A stretch of 64,000 nucleotides of DNA from Larkinella punicea. GTDB taxonomy: Bacteria > Bacteroidota > Bacteroidia > Cytophagales > Spirosomataceae. Below the pieces are notes generated by a model, which was not told the origin of the DNA, searched no databases, and saw only the letters and a program-made list of their open reading frames with translations. Shown one piece after another: positions 51,375 to 61,884 of the stretch; within the stretch, counting starts at the first letter, position 1; each line of letters starts with the position of its first letter. The stretch lies in the NCBI RefSeq assembly GCF_003334855.1, contig NZ_QOWE01000022.1:62001-126000 (forward strand), read 5' to 3'. The position numbers and the translations under genes were made by a program.

Positions 51375-53306
51375 TTAATTCTCCACAGTGAGAAAAGAAA
51401 GCCTGCCCTGCCGCCGAAACTCCCAGATTTTTACAAGTGAAAAGATCACGGGTAAGATAATTAAGGCATATATTGTTGCCGTAACCAGACCAAAAACATA
51501 CGGGTATGTTATGGGCTTCATGATGTCGCTACCTACCCCCGTTGAAATCAAAACCGGGAATAAACCAATCATGTCCACCACTACCGTCATCAATACGGGC
51601 CGAATTCGTAAAACAGCTCCTGCAAAAATTGCATTTTCAATATCGGTTTCGGATAGCGTTTCCTGGCGCTGCCCCTTCTGCCGAACTAAGTTTCCCAAGG
51701 ATTGATTCATGTAGACCAGAATTAATACACCCGTCTCTACGGCTACCCCAAAGAGTGCAATAAAGCCGACCGCTACCGCCACTGAAAAATTTACCTGAAA
51801 GAAATGCAATGAGTATACGCCCCCCATTAAGGCAATAGGTACACTGCTTAGCACAATTAATACTTCTCGTAATGATTTGAACGTCAGGTATAGGACCAAA
51901 GTGATGATAAGGAGCACGATGGGAATAATGAAAGTCAGTCGTTGTTGGGCTCTGACTTGATTTTCATATTGCCCGCTCCACTGGATGAAGTACCCTTGCG
52001 GTAGTGTTTTAAACTGCTCTTCAACGCGAAGTTTAGCCTCTTTCACCACACTACCCATGTCCCTGCCTCTTACGTTAAAGAGTACCGTTCCCCGTAGCAA
52101 TGCGTTTTCAGAATTAATCATTGGTGGCCCTTCGGTCACTCGGATATCCACAACGGAGGAAAGGGGAATGGTACCATATTGCTCCGTAAGGATTGGAATT
52201 CGTTTAATTTCAGCAATATCGTTCCTATAGTCCTGCCCAAGGCGCAGATTTACATTGAAGCGACGGCGACCCTCCACGGTACTGGTTAAATTCGCCCCGC
52301 CCAGGGCGGTTTCTATGATCATTCCTACATCTTCCTCATCAAGGCCGTACCGGGCAATCTCCTTGCGTTTCATGGCTAATTCAAGGTATTTTCCACCCAT
52401 CAACTGCTCGACGTATAAATCCTGTAATCCCTCCACGCCTTTGATGACTTTTTCTATCTGTAAAGACAGGGAGTAGATGGAATCAAGGCGCTGCCCGTAC
52501 ACCTTGATGCCCACATCGGTGCGGATACCGGTTGACAGCATATTAATTCGGTTGATGATGGGCTGCGTCCAGCCCACTGAGACCCCCGGAATTCTTATTT
52601 TATTGTTCATTTCCTGGATTAACTTCTCCTTTGTCATTCCTTCCCGCCACTGGTCACGGGGTTTAAGGATGATAATGCTTTCAATCATGCTGATGGGAGA
52701 GTTGTCGGTAGCCGTGGAGGCACGTCCGGCCTTACCTAAGATGTTTTCCACCTCCGGAAAACTTTTAATAATCCGGTCCTGCACTTGTACGATTCGCTTG
52801 GCTTCTGAGTTGGAAACATCGGGAAGAGCAACTGGCATCAATAGCAAGGAGCCTTCATCCAAAGGGGGCATGAATTCAGAACCGGTATTTATCAGGATAG
52901 GAATACTTCCCAACAGCGTCAGTAGAACCAAGGCAAGTGTAGTTTTTTTCCACTTCAGACCTAAATGCACGGCGGGGCTGGCAAGGTGAATAAAAAAGTT
53001 AGAAACCGGATTACGACTTTCTGGGATTAATCTTCCTTTTAGGAAAATCCGTAGTAACATGGGGATAATCAGCAAAGTGACAACTGCCGAACCGCCCATG
53101 GTAAACGTTTTGGTCAAAACAAGAGGGCTAAATAGCTTTTTTTCTTGCCCGGTTAGGAACAGAATGGGAGAGAATGAAATTAAGGTGACAAGTATGGAGG
53201 AAAATACAGCTCTGCCAATCGTTCGGCTCGATTTTTCAATAATATCAATTCTATCTTGTTCTTTGAGTTCCTTCGTATGACCGATACGATGCTTTGGATT
53301 AGCCAT
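51375..53306 (-). CDS. cusA: CusA-like RND pump, C-terminal part (split gene)
   Basis: 643 residues. It starts in the cytosolic loop after TM4 (MANPKHRIGHTKELKEQDR, then IDIIEKSSRTIGRAVFSSILVTLISF = TM5) and continues through the second periplasmic domain (EFMPPLDEGSLLLMP; GRASTATDNSPISMIES) and helices TM7-12 (VGFIALFGVAVETGVLILVY). These are heavy-metal RND hallmarks. The N-terminal half is a separate ORF upstream, with 17 bp between stop and start in a different frame. Confidence 0.9.
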   Translation of the reverse strand: MANPKHRIGHTKELKEQDRIDIIEKSSRTIGRAVFSSILVTLISFSPILFLTGQEKKLFSPLVLTKTFTMGGSAVVTLLIIPMLLRIFLKGRLIPESRNPVSNFFIHLASPAVHLGLKWKKTTLALVLLTLLGSIPILINTGSEFMPPLDEGSLLLMPVALPDVSNSEAKRIVQVQDRIIKSFPEVENILGKAGRASTATDNSPISMIESIIILKPRDQWREGMTKEKLIQEMNNKIRIPGVSVGWTQPIINRINMLSTGIRTDVGIKVYGQRLDSIYSLSLQIEKVIKGVEGLQDLYVEQLMGGKYLELAMKRKEIARYGLDEEDVGMIIETALGGANLTSTVEGRRRFNVNLRLGQDYRNDIAEIKRIPILTEQYGTIPLSSVVDIRVTEGPPMINSENALLRGTVLFNVRGRDMGSVVKEAKLRVEEQFKTLPQGYFIQWSGQYENQVRAQQRLTFIIPIVLLIITLVLYLTFKSLREVLIVLSSVPIALMGGVYSLHFFQVNFSVAVAVGFIALFGVAVETGVLILVYMNQSLGNLVRQKGQRQETLSETDIENAIFAGAVLRIRPVLMTVVVDMIGLFPVLISTGVGSDIMKPITYPYVFGLVTATIYALIILPVIFSLVKIWEFRRQGRLSFLTVEN

Positions 53307-53323
53307 GGTAGTTATTCTTTGCT

Positions 53324-54613
53324 TTAGTAATCCAGCTTTTGCTCATCAATGTCGAGTACCTCATTTGTTAATTGCTTATAAGCGTTCTCTACCATCACAA
53401 TGCCTGAATCGACTAAATCACCCACCGCTAATGCTACCCCTCCCAATGACATAATATTGGAAGTTATCCCAAATATTTTCATGAGTATAAATCCGATCAG
53501 GATGGAAAATATAATGCTGAGAATAGCTACCAGGCCTCCTCCCCAATGGAAGAGAAACAACAATACAATGACCGATACCACCACGATTTCTTCCGTAATA
53601 GTCTCTCGTAACGTATCAATGGCGGCCAGAATGAGGTTGCTTCTGTCATAGGCCACTTGAAAGGATACTCCTGGTGGAAGCCCTTTTTCCACTTCCTGAA
53701 GTCTTGACTTGACCCGTTCAATTACATCTTTGGCATTCTCGCCGTACCGCATTACGACAATGCCACCGACGACTTCTCCCTCGCCATTCTCTTCGATAAC
53801 TCCAAGCCGGATATCTCCGCCCATTTGCACAGAGGCTACGTCTTTCACTGTGATGGGAATGGATTTATACATTCCCAACCGGATATCTTCAATGTCCTCC
53901 ATGCTTTTCAGATACCCCAGCCCTTTCACCATATATCCGGCCCGGTTCATTTCAAAAAGACTTCCCCCCACATCGCGGTTATTCCGGGTAATGGCTTGAA
54001 TGAGGGACATAAAGGAAATATTATAATAGACTAACTTATTAGGGTCTATAGTCACCTGGTATTGCTTCTGGAATCCTCCGAATGAGGCAATTTCTGCTAC
54101 CCCCGGAACATTTTGAAGAGCAAATTTGACATACCAATCCTGGACCGCTCGAAGTTCACCCAAATCATAGCCTGGAGCCTTCAGCGTGTACCAGAAGACA
54201 TGCCCGATCCCCGTGCCATCCGGGCCGAGCGTTGGGGTGATACCGGGAGGCAGTAAGCGAGCAGCATAATTGAGCCTTTCTAATACCCGTGAGCGTGCCC
54301 AGTAGATTTCTACATCGTCATTGAAAATGACAAAAACGAAACTCATTCCGAACATGGACGACGCCCTTATATTTTTTATGTTCGGAATACCCTGCAGATT
54401 GGCTACCAAAGGATACGTAATCTGGTCTTCCATTATCTGCGGGTTACGCCCCATCCATTCGGTATAAATGATCACCTGATTCTCAGAAAGATCCGGAATG
54501 GCATCCACGGGGGTCTCCCAGATAGCATATACACCACCTGACAGGATAGCGATAATCAGTAGCAGCACCATGAACCGATTGTGGATAGACCAGGTAATAA
54601 TTTTTTCGATCAT
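53324..54613 (-). CDS. cusA: CusA-like RND pump, N-terminal part (split gene)
   Basis: 429 residues. It opens with TM1 (MIEKIITWSIHNRFMVLLLI), the family strand ETPVDAIPDLSENQVIIYTEW, the first periplasmic domain (ATIDP-type VTIDPNKLVYYNIS; YMVKGLGYLKS), TM2-3, and ends just after TM4 with the proton-relay Asp (AVGDLVDSGIVMVENAYKQL). A normal CusA is ~1040 residues in one chain; this plus the 643-residue ORF makes 1072. The same split recurs in cassette 2. First gene of the operon; no TolC gene accompanies it. Confidence 0.9.
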   Translation of the reverse strand: MIEKIITWSIHNRFMVLLLIIAILSGGVYAIWETPVDAIPDLSENQVIIYTEWMGRNPQIMEDQITYPLVANLQGIPNIKNIRASSMFGMSFVFVIFNDDVEIYWARSRVLERLNYAARLLPPGITPTLGPDGTGIGHVFWYTLKAPGYDLGELRAVQDWYVKFALQNVPGVAEIASFGGFQKQYQVTIDPNKLVYYNISFMSLIQAITRNNRDVGGSLFEMNRAGYMVKGLGYLKSMEDIEDIRLGMYKSIPITVKDVASVQMGGDIRLGVIEENGEGEVVGGIVVMRYGENAKDVIERVKSRLQEVEKGLPPGVSFQVAYDRSNLILAAIDTLRETITEEIVVVSVIVLLFLFHWGGGLVAILSIIFSILIGFILMKIFGITSNIMSLGGVALAVGDLVDSGIVMVENAYKQLTNEVLDIDEQKLDY

Positions 54614-54661
54614 ATCATGAGCTCAATTAGAAAAGGAAAGCGATAGATATCACTGACTGGT

Positions 54662-54716
54662 AGGTTCAATTTTGAAGGTCAGCTCTAATAAACATTAGTC
54701 ATTATCAATTGAACCT
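54662..54716. promoter_or_regulatory. Inverted repeat upstream of cassette 1
   Basis: AGGTTCAATT (54662-54671) and AATTGAACCT (54707-54716) are perfect inverted 10-mers 35 bp apart, about 50-100 bp upstream of the cusA start. They could flank the promoter as operator halves. Confidence 0.5.
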
Positions 54717-54917
54717 TTTAGGCAAAAAGCTGCACTGATAGCCTTCTTTTGAAATGAAATGGAGACTTTGCCTGCCATGACATGACGTTGATAAACTATT
54801 TGTGTACGGGCGAATTCTAGAGAGTGCTGAAAATCAAAAAGTGGTGGGTGCAATCGAACCGTAATGGAAATATTCTGCTTTTAGAAATCGCAAACACGGC
54901 TTGGGTAGAATTATGCT

Positions 54918-55414
54918 TCATTTCCCTTCAGACAAAATGGGTGTTTCCCAACTGGCCAGCTCATCGGCAAAATCTAACTCCTCTCAAGCCGTAATACAAG
55001 TAACAAAAACATCGGACACACCAAGTTGCCGGAAGTCGTTCATTACCGGAAGCCGCACGAGCGGCCCCGCAAAATTTAGTCTCTTCACTTTCTGTCAGGT
55101 AGATACCGAGCAGTTCTTTTTCCCCTTTCAAACTTAAGCCAATGACGCTATACAATACGCGGGAAACTACGTTGCCTTTCAGCTGAATTTTATAAGGAGC
55201 CTCCACATTTTGGTGATTAACGATGGCAGCCACTTATTTTTCTTGCAAGCGCAGGTGCATTTTACCCTGAAAAGCCGTTATTATGAAATGCTTCAGTAAA
55301 GGAGCAAATACGCCATTTCCATCGGTGAGAGTCTTGCCCGCGTACAGGGCTTTAATGGTCTGAGCCTGAAACTGGTCGAACGTGGTCGCCTACGCGGTCA
55401 AATTGCTCTGTCAT
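54918..55414 (-). pseudogene. IS256-family transposase relic
   Basis: Leftward pieces in different frames recall an IS256/Mutator transposase: from 55414 MTEQFDRVGDH, then FDQFQAQTIKALYAGKTLTD and GVFAPLLKHFI (the typical N-terminus), later QLKGNVVSRVLYSVIGLSLK, GEKELLGIYLTESEETKF and, after a frameshift, NDFRQLGVSDVFVTCI followed by a stop. The middle catalytic region and the C-terminal half are missing. Terminal inverted repeats were not found. Confidence 0.7.
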
Positions 55415-55523
55415 GATACAACAACTGAATTGGAGTTAAGTTTCTGGTATTTGTTAACTTTTACTCCTGCTGATTAATGAACAGAATCTATTGCTTCGAA
55501 GCTAAAAAATGATGCAAATATAT

Positions 55524-55955
55524 TTATGGCTTTTTGACATGTTGCTCCTGAAAACAGACCAAGGCACAGGCAGAACCTTTTAAGCTGCTGTGCACATTAC
55601 CAATTTTCTTTCCCTTAGCGTCGTAAACATCACAGGTTTTTCCATTGTCTTTAATTGTTAACTCAATATCCCCATTGACATTATAGTACGTTTTGCCATC
55701 CTTACCCATACGGCCCATTTTTTTGTTGGTTTTGGCATCAATGAGATTGCCCTGGTTGTCGATAAAGGCAATTTTCTGGCCATGACTGTCCTGAATAATT
55801 TGGTCCTTCGTCACTTTGCCTATGGTGACTCCTCGTTCGTCTTTAATTTCCCCGTTATGCCCAATATGTTTGTAGTTCTGGCTTTGTGCAGATGAAGAAA
55901 TGGAAACGGAAATGAACCCCAAAAGCAGCAGAATAAAAAAAGTGAATGATTTCAT
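55524..55955 (-). CDS. Secreted five-fold beta-flower-like protein
   Basis: 143 residues with a signal peptide (FILLLLGFISVSISSSA-QSQ). Repeating short strands of the type 'xIGKVxKDQIIQDSHGQKIAFIDNQG' (G-turn repeats with IG, D and G at regular places) match the small beta-flower proteins common in Bacteroidota. The tail holds three Cys (GKTCDVYD, SACALVCF). Function unknown. It stands alone between the IS256 relic and the aldolase gene, transcribed leftward. Confidence 0.65.
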   Translation of the reverse strand: MKSFTFFILLLLGFISVSISSSAQSQNYKHIGHNGEIKDERGVTIGKVTKDQIIQDSHGQKIAFIDNQGNLIDAKTNKKMGRMGKDGKTYYNVNGDIELTIKDNGKTCDVYDAKGKKIGNVHSSLKGSACALVCFQEQHVKKP

Positions 55956-56194
55956 AGTTGTATGATGATAGAATTGGTTTCAGATGAAGGTCCTGAAAAT
56001 TCGTATAGTGAGTAGTTCTAGAGAATTATCTCCTGATTCAACTTACATACGTTGTTTGGCCTGGTACAAAGGTGTATAGTTTTCTAAATCAATTAGCTGA
56101 TCCTAATCATACAGAAATATGATATAGATTTTAGTCATAACCCTATAAAGGTTGTTTGGCTGATTAGTATCAGTAGCTTAATATACGACATGAA

Positions 56195-57271
56195 TTAGGC
56201 TACTGATACTTCCGGATCCAAATACACATCCTGGATTGCATTCAAAAGCTTTACGCCTTCTTCAAACGGCCGCTGAAACGCTTTGCGGCCCGAAATCAGA
56301 CCAGTCCCGCCCGCCCGCTTGTTGATGACAGCCGTGCGGATAGCGTCTCTTAGATCCGAGGCCCCGAGGGAGCCCCCTCCGGAATTAATAAGTCCTGCGC
56401 GGCCCATATAACAATTGGCTACCTGGTAGCGGCATAGATCAATGGGGTGTTTACTGCTGAGTTGGGTGTAAATCCGATCATCCGGTTTACCGTAACTACT
56501 CTCACCTGTATTGAGGGCTTGAAAGCCTCCGTTGATTTCCGGAAGTTTTTGTTTAATCAGGTCTGCCTGTAGCGTAACGCCGAGATGGTTAGCCTGACCC
56601 GTCAAGTCGGCGGCTACATGGTAATCCTCTCCTTTCCCTTTATTAAACGCGTTGTTTCTAAGGTAGCACCATAAGATAGTGGCCATTCCCAGGGAGTGCG
56701 CTTCTTCAAACGCCCGGGCAATTTCAACAATCTGCCGACCTGATTCCTCTGAGCCAAAATAGATCGTTGCGCCAATGGCAACAGCCCCCAGATTCCAGGC
56801 TTCCTTCACGGTTCCGAATGGGATCTGGTCGTACCTATTAGGGTAGGTTAGTAATTCATTGTGGTTTATTTTAACGATAAATGGAATTTTATGTGCATAC
56901 TTCCGGGCCACAATACCCAGTGCTCCGAATGTGGTGGCGACTGCATTACAGCCGCCTTCCAGCGCCAACCGGATAATATTTTCGGGATCAAAATAGAGGG
57001 GGTTTCCGGCAAAAGAAGCCCCGGCGCTGTGTTCGACGCCCTGATCAATGGGAAGAATCGACAGATAACCGGTCCCGGTCAATTGGCCATGATTGAAGAG
57101 ATGCCCTAGACTTCGAAGCACTTGAGGAGATCGATCAGACGGTACGAATATCCGGTCAATAAAATCAGGCCCCGGAAGGTGAAGTTGCTCTTTTGAGATG
57201 GTTTGGGACACATGGGTCAACAGACTTTCTGCCTCTTCGCCCAATAAATTGGTTATTTCTGATGTATTCAT
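56195..57271 (-). CDS. fbaB: Class I fructose-bisphosphate aldolase (FbaB type)
   Basis: 358 residues of the archaeal/FbaB-type class I aldolase: [19 protein letters not shown] at the phosphate/barrel entrance, [32 protein letters not shown] and the late [19 protein letters not shown] stretch carrying Lys of the active-site region. It cleaves fructose-1,6-bisphosphate in glycolysis without metal, and that independence could help when copper damages metal-dependent (class II) aldolase; this link is inference. The reading frame is intact. It lies just upstream of cassette 2 genes on the same strand but 65 bp beyond the last of them. Confidence 0.9.
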   Translation of the reverse strand: MNTSEITNLLGEEAESLLTHVSQTISKEQLHLPGPDFIDRIFVPSDRSPQVLRSLGHLFNHGQLTGTGYLSILPIDQGVEHSAGASFAGNPLYFDPENIIRLALEGGCNAVATTFGALGIVARKYAHKIPFIVKINHNELLTYPNRYDQIPFGTVKEAWNLGAVAIGATIYFGSEESGRQIVEIARAFEEAHSLGMATILWCYLRNNAFNKGKGEDYHVAADLTGQANHLGVTLQADLIKQKLPEINGGFQALNTGESSYGKPDDRIYTQLSSKHPIDLCRYQVANCYMGRAGLINSGGGSLGASDLRDAIRTAVINKRAGGTGLISGRKAFQRPFEEGVKLLNAIQDVYLDPEVSVA

Positions 57272-57336
57272 GGCTTCGCTAGTTAAGATAGAAAATTTAG
57301 CTTGCGGATAGATCGAACCAATCTGTCTTTCAAAAC

Positions 57337-59160
57337 TTATTGAATAACCTCTTTGGTTTCCCCGCAGCTTAGCATCGCTTCCCCAAAATAAGGGTTGCGA
57401 ATGATTTTTTGATCACTCAGCCAATAGCCTCCCTTGTTGTTTTGGGCCATGGGGCAGTACTGCCGGTAAGCAGGCTTATCAGTAATGCCAAACGCTTTCA
57501 CACTCCGGTATAACTCATCCTCGAAACCGGCAAAAGCCGTACGCTGTTTTTCCAGATTATTCGTGGTGCGAATGATTTTCAGGGCCGCGTTCATAGTGCT
57601 TTCATGTTTCATCCATTCCTGATGCGTCGCACCGGAAAGTAAATTCATATCTACGCTGGAAATGGCCTTCTCCGCCCCACCCGCTGCGGTTTGGGCTTGC
57701 CGGGCATCCGACCGAATCAAGGCTTCGGTCAGTTTTAGTGAAGCCTCGTACACCAGGGTCAGTTGTTTTTTAAAGACGTCAGGCGTCTGCTGAACGTTGG
57801 TTGAAGCCGCTTGCGCTACGACAGGAGCTTTTTTCTGATTGGGAGCCGTTTGAACGTTCTCCTCATCGATTTTGGCCGTGATCGGATTAATCCCTTTTTT
57901 CAGAATCAATTCGCTGTAGAGCAGGTAAGCTCCCGACATGGCAATCTTTTCGGTACCGATTAAACCCTTCGTGATGGCCACGCGCTGGTCGGTTTCGGTG
58001 CCGATTTCGACCTTACGGGGCTGAAAGGTGCCCGTACTCGTCTGAATGAACACAACCGCTCCGTCGCCAGCCCGTACGACCGCATCCGTCGGCAGAGTCA
58101 GCCCACGCTGGATACCATGCCGGATGAATACCCGCGCCTGCTGGCCGGGCTGAAATTTACTGCCCGGATTAGCCAAAATCGCCCGCATCGTCAGCACCTG
58201 GCTTCCGGTTCGGTATTCCGGATTAATGAACGCAACCCGTGCCGTCAGATTCAGCCTTTCTTCGCTGCCGACCACCTCAACCCCAACCTGATCCCCGACT
58301 TTTATATAATTCGATTCGCCGGCGTAGAGATCAGCCTCCACCCAAAGTTGCCCCAGGTTCACCAAACGGTACAGCAAAGCCCCTTCACTCACGTACTGGC
58401 CTTCACTGGCCGCTACCTCCGTCACCGTTCCGCCAGCCGGAGCCACGAACGGGATGCGCGGTTGCACCTTTCGGGTGCGGGCCAACTGACGGATTTGATC
58501 GGGTGTCATGCCTGAAAGCCGTAGTTTTTGTTCGGCCGCTTTGCGAAACTGTTCATAACGAGGTTCCTTGAGTTCATTTTCCTGCTGAAGAGCCACCAGA
58601 TATTCCTGCTGGTCGGTCAGGAGTTGTTCGCTATAAATTTCGTAAAGTACCTGCCCTTTGCGCACAAATTGGCCGGATTCCTTGACAACCAACCGCTCGA
58701 TTCGTCCGGATACGCGACTGCTGATGACCTCAATTTGCTCCTGATTGGCTGCCAATCGGGCGTTGAGCACCGTTGCGTTGCTAATGCTGCCCGCCGAGAC
58801 CGGTTGTACGGTTACGTTAGCGAGTTGCATTTGACTTTCACTCAGCATAATCGCGACGGCGGAACGGTCAGCCACTTTTCCACCGGTTTTGGTAACCGGT
58901 ACTAAATCCATAGAACAAATTGGACACGTTCCCGGGGCACTCTGTATAACCTGCGGGTGCATCGGGCAGGTATATGTGGTTCCACCGGCCTGCTCAGGAC
59001 CATGAGAATGTCCATCCGATCCACCAACCAGATGCGGGTGGGTATCGGCCTGAAGTTGAGTTGTATCCTTTGTTTTAGTCGCGGTTGATCCGCCCGACTG
59101 GCAGGCTGCATTCAGCAGCACCAGCAGAGCGGCTGATCCATATATCCATTGCCTGAGCAT
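57337..59160 (-). CDS. cusB: CusB-like adaptor with HMBD and DUF3347, second adaptor of cassette 2
   Basis: 607 residues. A lipoprotein signal ([12 protein letters not shown]) is followed by a His-rich linker, then a heavy-metal-binding unit [26 protein letters not shown] (residues ~63-88), the HlyD-type core ([61 protein letters not shown]) and a C-terminal DUF3347 domain (~440-600, [20 protein letters not shown]). It is last in the leftward cassette, two bases after the first adaptor. It likely hands copper from periplasmic sites into the pump. Confidence 0.92.
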   Translation of the reverse strand: MLRQWIYGSAALLVLLNAACQSGGSTATKTKDTTQLQADTHPHLVGGSDGHSHGPEQAGGTTYTCPMHPQVIQSAPGTCPICSMDLVPVTKTGGKVADRSAVAIMLSESQMQLANVTVQPVSAGSISNATVLNARLAANQEQIEVISSRVSGRIERLVVKESGQFVRKGQVLYEIYSEQLLTDQQEYLVALQQENELKEPRYEQFRKAAEQKLRLSGMTPDQIRQLARTRKVQPRIPFVAPAGGTVTEVAASEGQYVSEGALLYRLVNLGQLWVEADLYAGESNYIKVGDQVGVEVVGSEERLNLTARVAFINPEYRTGSQVLTMRAILANPGSKFQPGQQARVFIRHGIQRGLTLPTDAVVRAGDGAVVFIQTSTGTFQPRKVEIGTETDQRVAITKGLIGTEKIAMSGAYLLYSELILKKGINPITAKIDEENVQTAPNQKKAPVVAQAASTNVQQTPDVFKKQLTLVYEASLKLTEALIRSDARQAQTAAGGAEKAISSVDMNLLSGATHQEWMKHESTMNAALKIIRTTNNLEKQRTAFAGFEDELYRSVKAFGITDKPAYRQYCPMAQNNKGGYWLSDQKIIRNPYFGEAMLSCGETKEVIQ

Positions 59161-59162
59161 AG

Positions 59163-60569
59163 TTATTCGGTTGAATTAGAAACGTTGATAAAACTTTCAC
59201 TATCAATCAAAAATTGGGCATTTCGGGCTACCTCCTGATCTTCCCTCAATCCGCCCCTAATGGCAATCCGATGACCAGAAACGCCACCGGTTTGTACACG
59301 TACCGGCTTAAAACTTCCATTCTGGCGAATAAATACCACCCGTTCGTTTCCTAAATCCAGCACGGCTGTCGCGGGCAGCCATAGCCCTTCCCGGGCCGGT
59401 TGTCGGATAATGGCGCGGGCTAATTGGCCCACGCGCTTATTTTTTCCTCCTGGAAGGTAAGCGCGGATTGTCACGAAGCTTGACGACGCCCCGGTGCCCC
59501 CATTCTCAAAAAAAGGCACAATGAAACTCACCCGGGCTGACTGTGAAGGCTGGCCAGCCTGGTCGAAGGATATGGTTAGCGGATCGCCTGGTTTGACCCC
59601 GGTCGCATCCCGGGCGTATAGCCGGAATTCTGCCCAAAGTCGGCTGGGGTCTACCACCCGAAATAGGGTTTGACCAGTCTGTACATACTGCCCCTGACGC
59701 AACAACAGCGGAGAAACCCGATCATTACCCATGCCAGCTGACGCGGGAGCGGGTTGGGTGAAGGTGATTTCATCCGAACCGCTACTCATGCCGTCGGCAC
59801 TCATGCCGCCCGAAGCTTCGCTAGGTGGTGTCGATGCGGCTGGTACAGGCGCTGATTCTTCTACCACATACCCGTCGTAGGGACTAAATACCGCCAGCGA
59901 ATAGCTAGGCTTGCCGGTCCTGATCAAGTCAGCAATCTGGTTATCGGTGACACCGAGCAACCTGAGTTTTTGTTTGGCGGAGCTTATCAAAGGCTGGTTA
60001 TCTGCGTCGGCACTCACTAGGAAAAGTAGCTCCCTTTGGGCCGTAACGATATCGGGGCTATAGATTTCCAGCAGCTTCTGCCCTTTTCGAATGGGCTGGT
60101 AGTTATAGCGCACGAATAACTTTTCAACCCGACCGCCAAATCGGGTGGGAATGGTAAAAAGTCGCCGGGTATCGTAGGTAACAATGCCGTTAGCCTTCAA
60201 CTCGACGGTTTCACGGCGTCGTTCGGGATGTACGGTCGATATCGTGGCCACCACAGCGGAGTTCGTGGGCTTGAGCAGGTTTTTTAAGTCCGTGTCAATT
60301 ACTACGCTGTCGCCTGCACTGGCTTTCTTTACCAAATCCATTCCACAGATTGGGCAGCTTCCGGGCTTGTCCTGTACAATCTGCGGGTGCATCGGGCAGG
60401 TGTATTCCTCTTCCACGGACTGATGAGCGTGCCCCTGGTGTGTACCTTCGTTCAATTTGCGGGAATCACCTTCAAGTAATTTCTGCCCGTTCTTCGACTG
60501 GCAACCTACCAACAGTAGTCCGGTCATTAGCAGGAGGGAAATTCCTCTATTTTTCCAATTCACGTTCAT
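59163..60569 (-). CDS. cusB: CusB-like adaptor with HMBD, first adaptor of cassette 2
   Basis: 468 residues from the ATG at 60569 (MNVNWKNRGISLLLMTG); a TTG start three codons earlier is less likely. Lipoprotein signal with LLVGCQSK, then [26 protein letters not shown] (HMBD), then the adaptor core (RFGGRVEKLFVRYNYQPIRKG; SPYDGYVVEESAPVP) with a Met/Ser insert (GGMSADGMSSGSDEI). The 5' end overlaps the TolC gene by 23 bp. Together with the second adaptor it forms a two-adaptor set. Confidence 0.92.
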   Translation of the reverse strand: MNVNWKNRGISLLLMTGLLLVGCQSKNGQKLLEGDSRKLNEGTHQGHAHQSVEEEYTCPMHPQIVQDKPGSCPICGMDLVKKASAGDSVVIDTDLKNLLKPTNSAVVATISTVHPERRRETVELKANGIVTYDTRRLFTIPTRFGGRVEKLFVRYNYQPIRKGQKLLEIYSPDIVTAQRELLFLVSADADNQPLISSAKQKLRLLGVTDNQIADLIRTGKPSYSLAVFSPYDGYVVEESAPVPAASTPPSEASGGMSADGMSSGSDEITFTQPAPASAGMGNDRVSPLLLRQGQYVQTGQTLFRVVDPSRLWAEFRLYARDATGVKPGDPLTISFDQAGQPSQSARVSFIVPFFENGGTGASSSFVTIRAYLPGGKNKRVGQLARAIIRQPAREGLWLPATAVLDLGNERVVFIRQNGSFKPVRVQTGGVSGHRIAIRGGLREDQEVARNAQFLIDSESFINVSNSTE

Positions 60570-61884
60570 AAGCGACAATCATTCGGTAATAGTCTTGCAA
60601 GCGATTCAGGTAATCCATTTGGCTCATATTGAGCGTTTCCCAGCCATCGATCACGACCGGTAACTGCTCTTTATTTTGCTCGTAGGCAATCATTAGCGTT
60701 TGATAATTCTTCTGGAAGGTCGGAATGACCCGCTCCCGGTAATTGTCCAACTGCTGCTTCATGTTGCGTAACTCCGTCTGCATGGCGGCAACCATGCCCT
60801 GCGTTTCATTGAGCATCGCTTCCCGCTCTTTCTGCATAGCCTGGATCTCATACTTCATACCTTTAATCTCTGCTTTGTACATCCGCGAAGACCAGGGAGC
60901 GATAGGAATTGTCACCATCCCCATTGCCGTGAACTGATTGGGCATCCCTTTATCGAGGGGAGACATATGGTCGAAACGAATTCTAAACTCGGGTCTGCGC
61001 TCCGCTTTCTGGGCTTCGATGCCAAAGTACATGGAACGAATGGTCTGATCCATGCGTCGAATGTCGCTTCGATTGCCGGCAATCAGCGCCGTGTCGATCA
61101 AGGTTACCTCCGACAGGGACAGGTCTTTCGGAATGATTAAGGTCGTATCAATCGTAAAAAGCTCCGTTTTGGGTCGGTTCATCAACGTATTCAACCCAAT
61201 TCGTTTCTGGTCAATCTCCGCTTTAACCATCAACAGCATATTATCCAATTCGTAAAGCCGGGCCTGGGCTTTGTAGATATTTCCCAGGCTACCCTTCGAA
61301 TAGGGATAGCGGATGTCCGCCAGTTTCTTCATCGTTTGCAAAATTTGCTGATTTTCGATCAGGACCGCCTGCTTCTGCTCGCCTACCAGCCATTCGTAGT
61401 AAAGTTGCTTGGCCTGCGCCCGTAGCTGATTGAAACTAACCGCCCTCCCGGCTTCTTCGACGGAGGCCCGGGAGCGTTGATAAGCTACCTGTGCCCGTTG
61501 TTTGGCCTGATTGGGAACGGCCTGTTCGCCGGAAATCATTACCGAACCTTTGTCGCGTTCTTCCATGATATAGCTTCGTGGGTAGGCCATCATGAATGTT
61601 CCGGCGCCCACCATCGGGGCCATCCAGCTCCTGGCGCCCTCCGCCGTCGCCCGCAGGGAAGCCGCGCGATTCCCATATGTTTGGAGTTGGGGATTGCCGG
61701 CGTCAATGACCGCCAGAATGCTATCGAGCCGTAGAACCGGGCCGCGATCATTCGGGTTACGATTTGCTGGGCTGGAAAGGATGGCTGGTTCGGCAACCGT
61801 ATTGCCTGGAGCGGTTTGTGCAAACCCGGTCAGGCAAAGGAGATAGGTTAAACCCAGAAAATAGGGGGATTTAATGCGTAACAT
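60547..61884 (-). CDS. cusC: TolC/CusC-type outer-membrane efflux protein
   Basis: 445 residues with a signal peptide (FLGLTYLLCLTGFA-QT). Long alpha-barrel helices with the OEP repeats: LDSILAVIDAGNPQLQTYGN, RAQVAYQRSRASVEEAG, RQMEAMQTELRN-type coiled segments and LNMSQMDYLNRLQDYYRMIV at the end. It forms the outer-membrane exit duct for the RND pump. It overlaps the C-terminal CusA gene by 14 bp and the first adaptor by 23 bp. Cassette 1 has no such gene and may share this one. Confidence 0.9.
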   Translation of the reverse strand: MLRIKSPYFLGLTYLLCLTGFAQTAPGNTVAEPAILSSPANRNPNDRGPVLRLDSILAVIDAGNPQLQTYGNRAASLRATAEGARSWMAPMVGAGTFMMAYPRSYIMEERDKGSVMISGEQAVPNQAKQRAQVAYQRSRASVEEAGRAVSFNQLRAQAKQLYYEWLVGEQKQAVLIENQQILQTMKKLADIRYPYSKGSLGNIYKAQARLYELDNMLLMVKAEIDQKRIGLNTLMNRPKTELFTIDTTLIIPKDLSLSEVTLIDTALIAGNRSDIRRMDQTIRSMYFGIEAQKAERRPEFRIRFDHMSPLDKGMPNQFTAMGMVTIPIAPWSSRMYKAEIKGMKYEIQAMQKEREAMLNETQGMVAAMQTELRNMKQQLDNYRERVIPTFQKNYQTLMIAYEQNKEQLPVVIDGWETLNMSQMDYLNRLQDYYRMIVAYERELEK

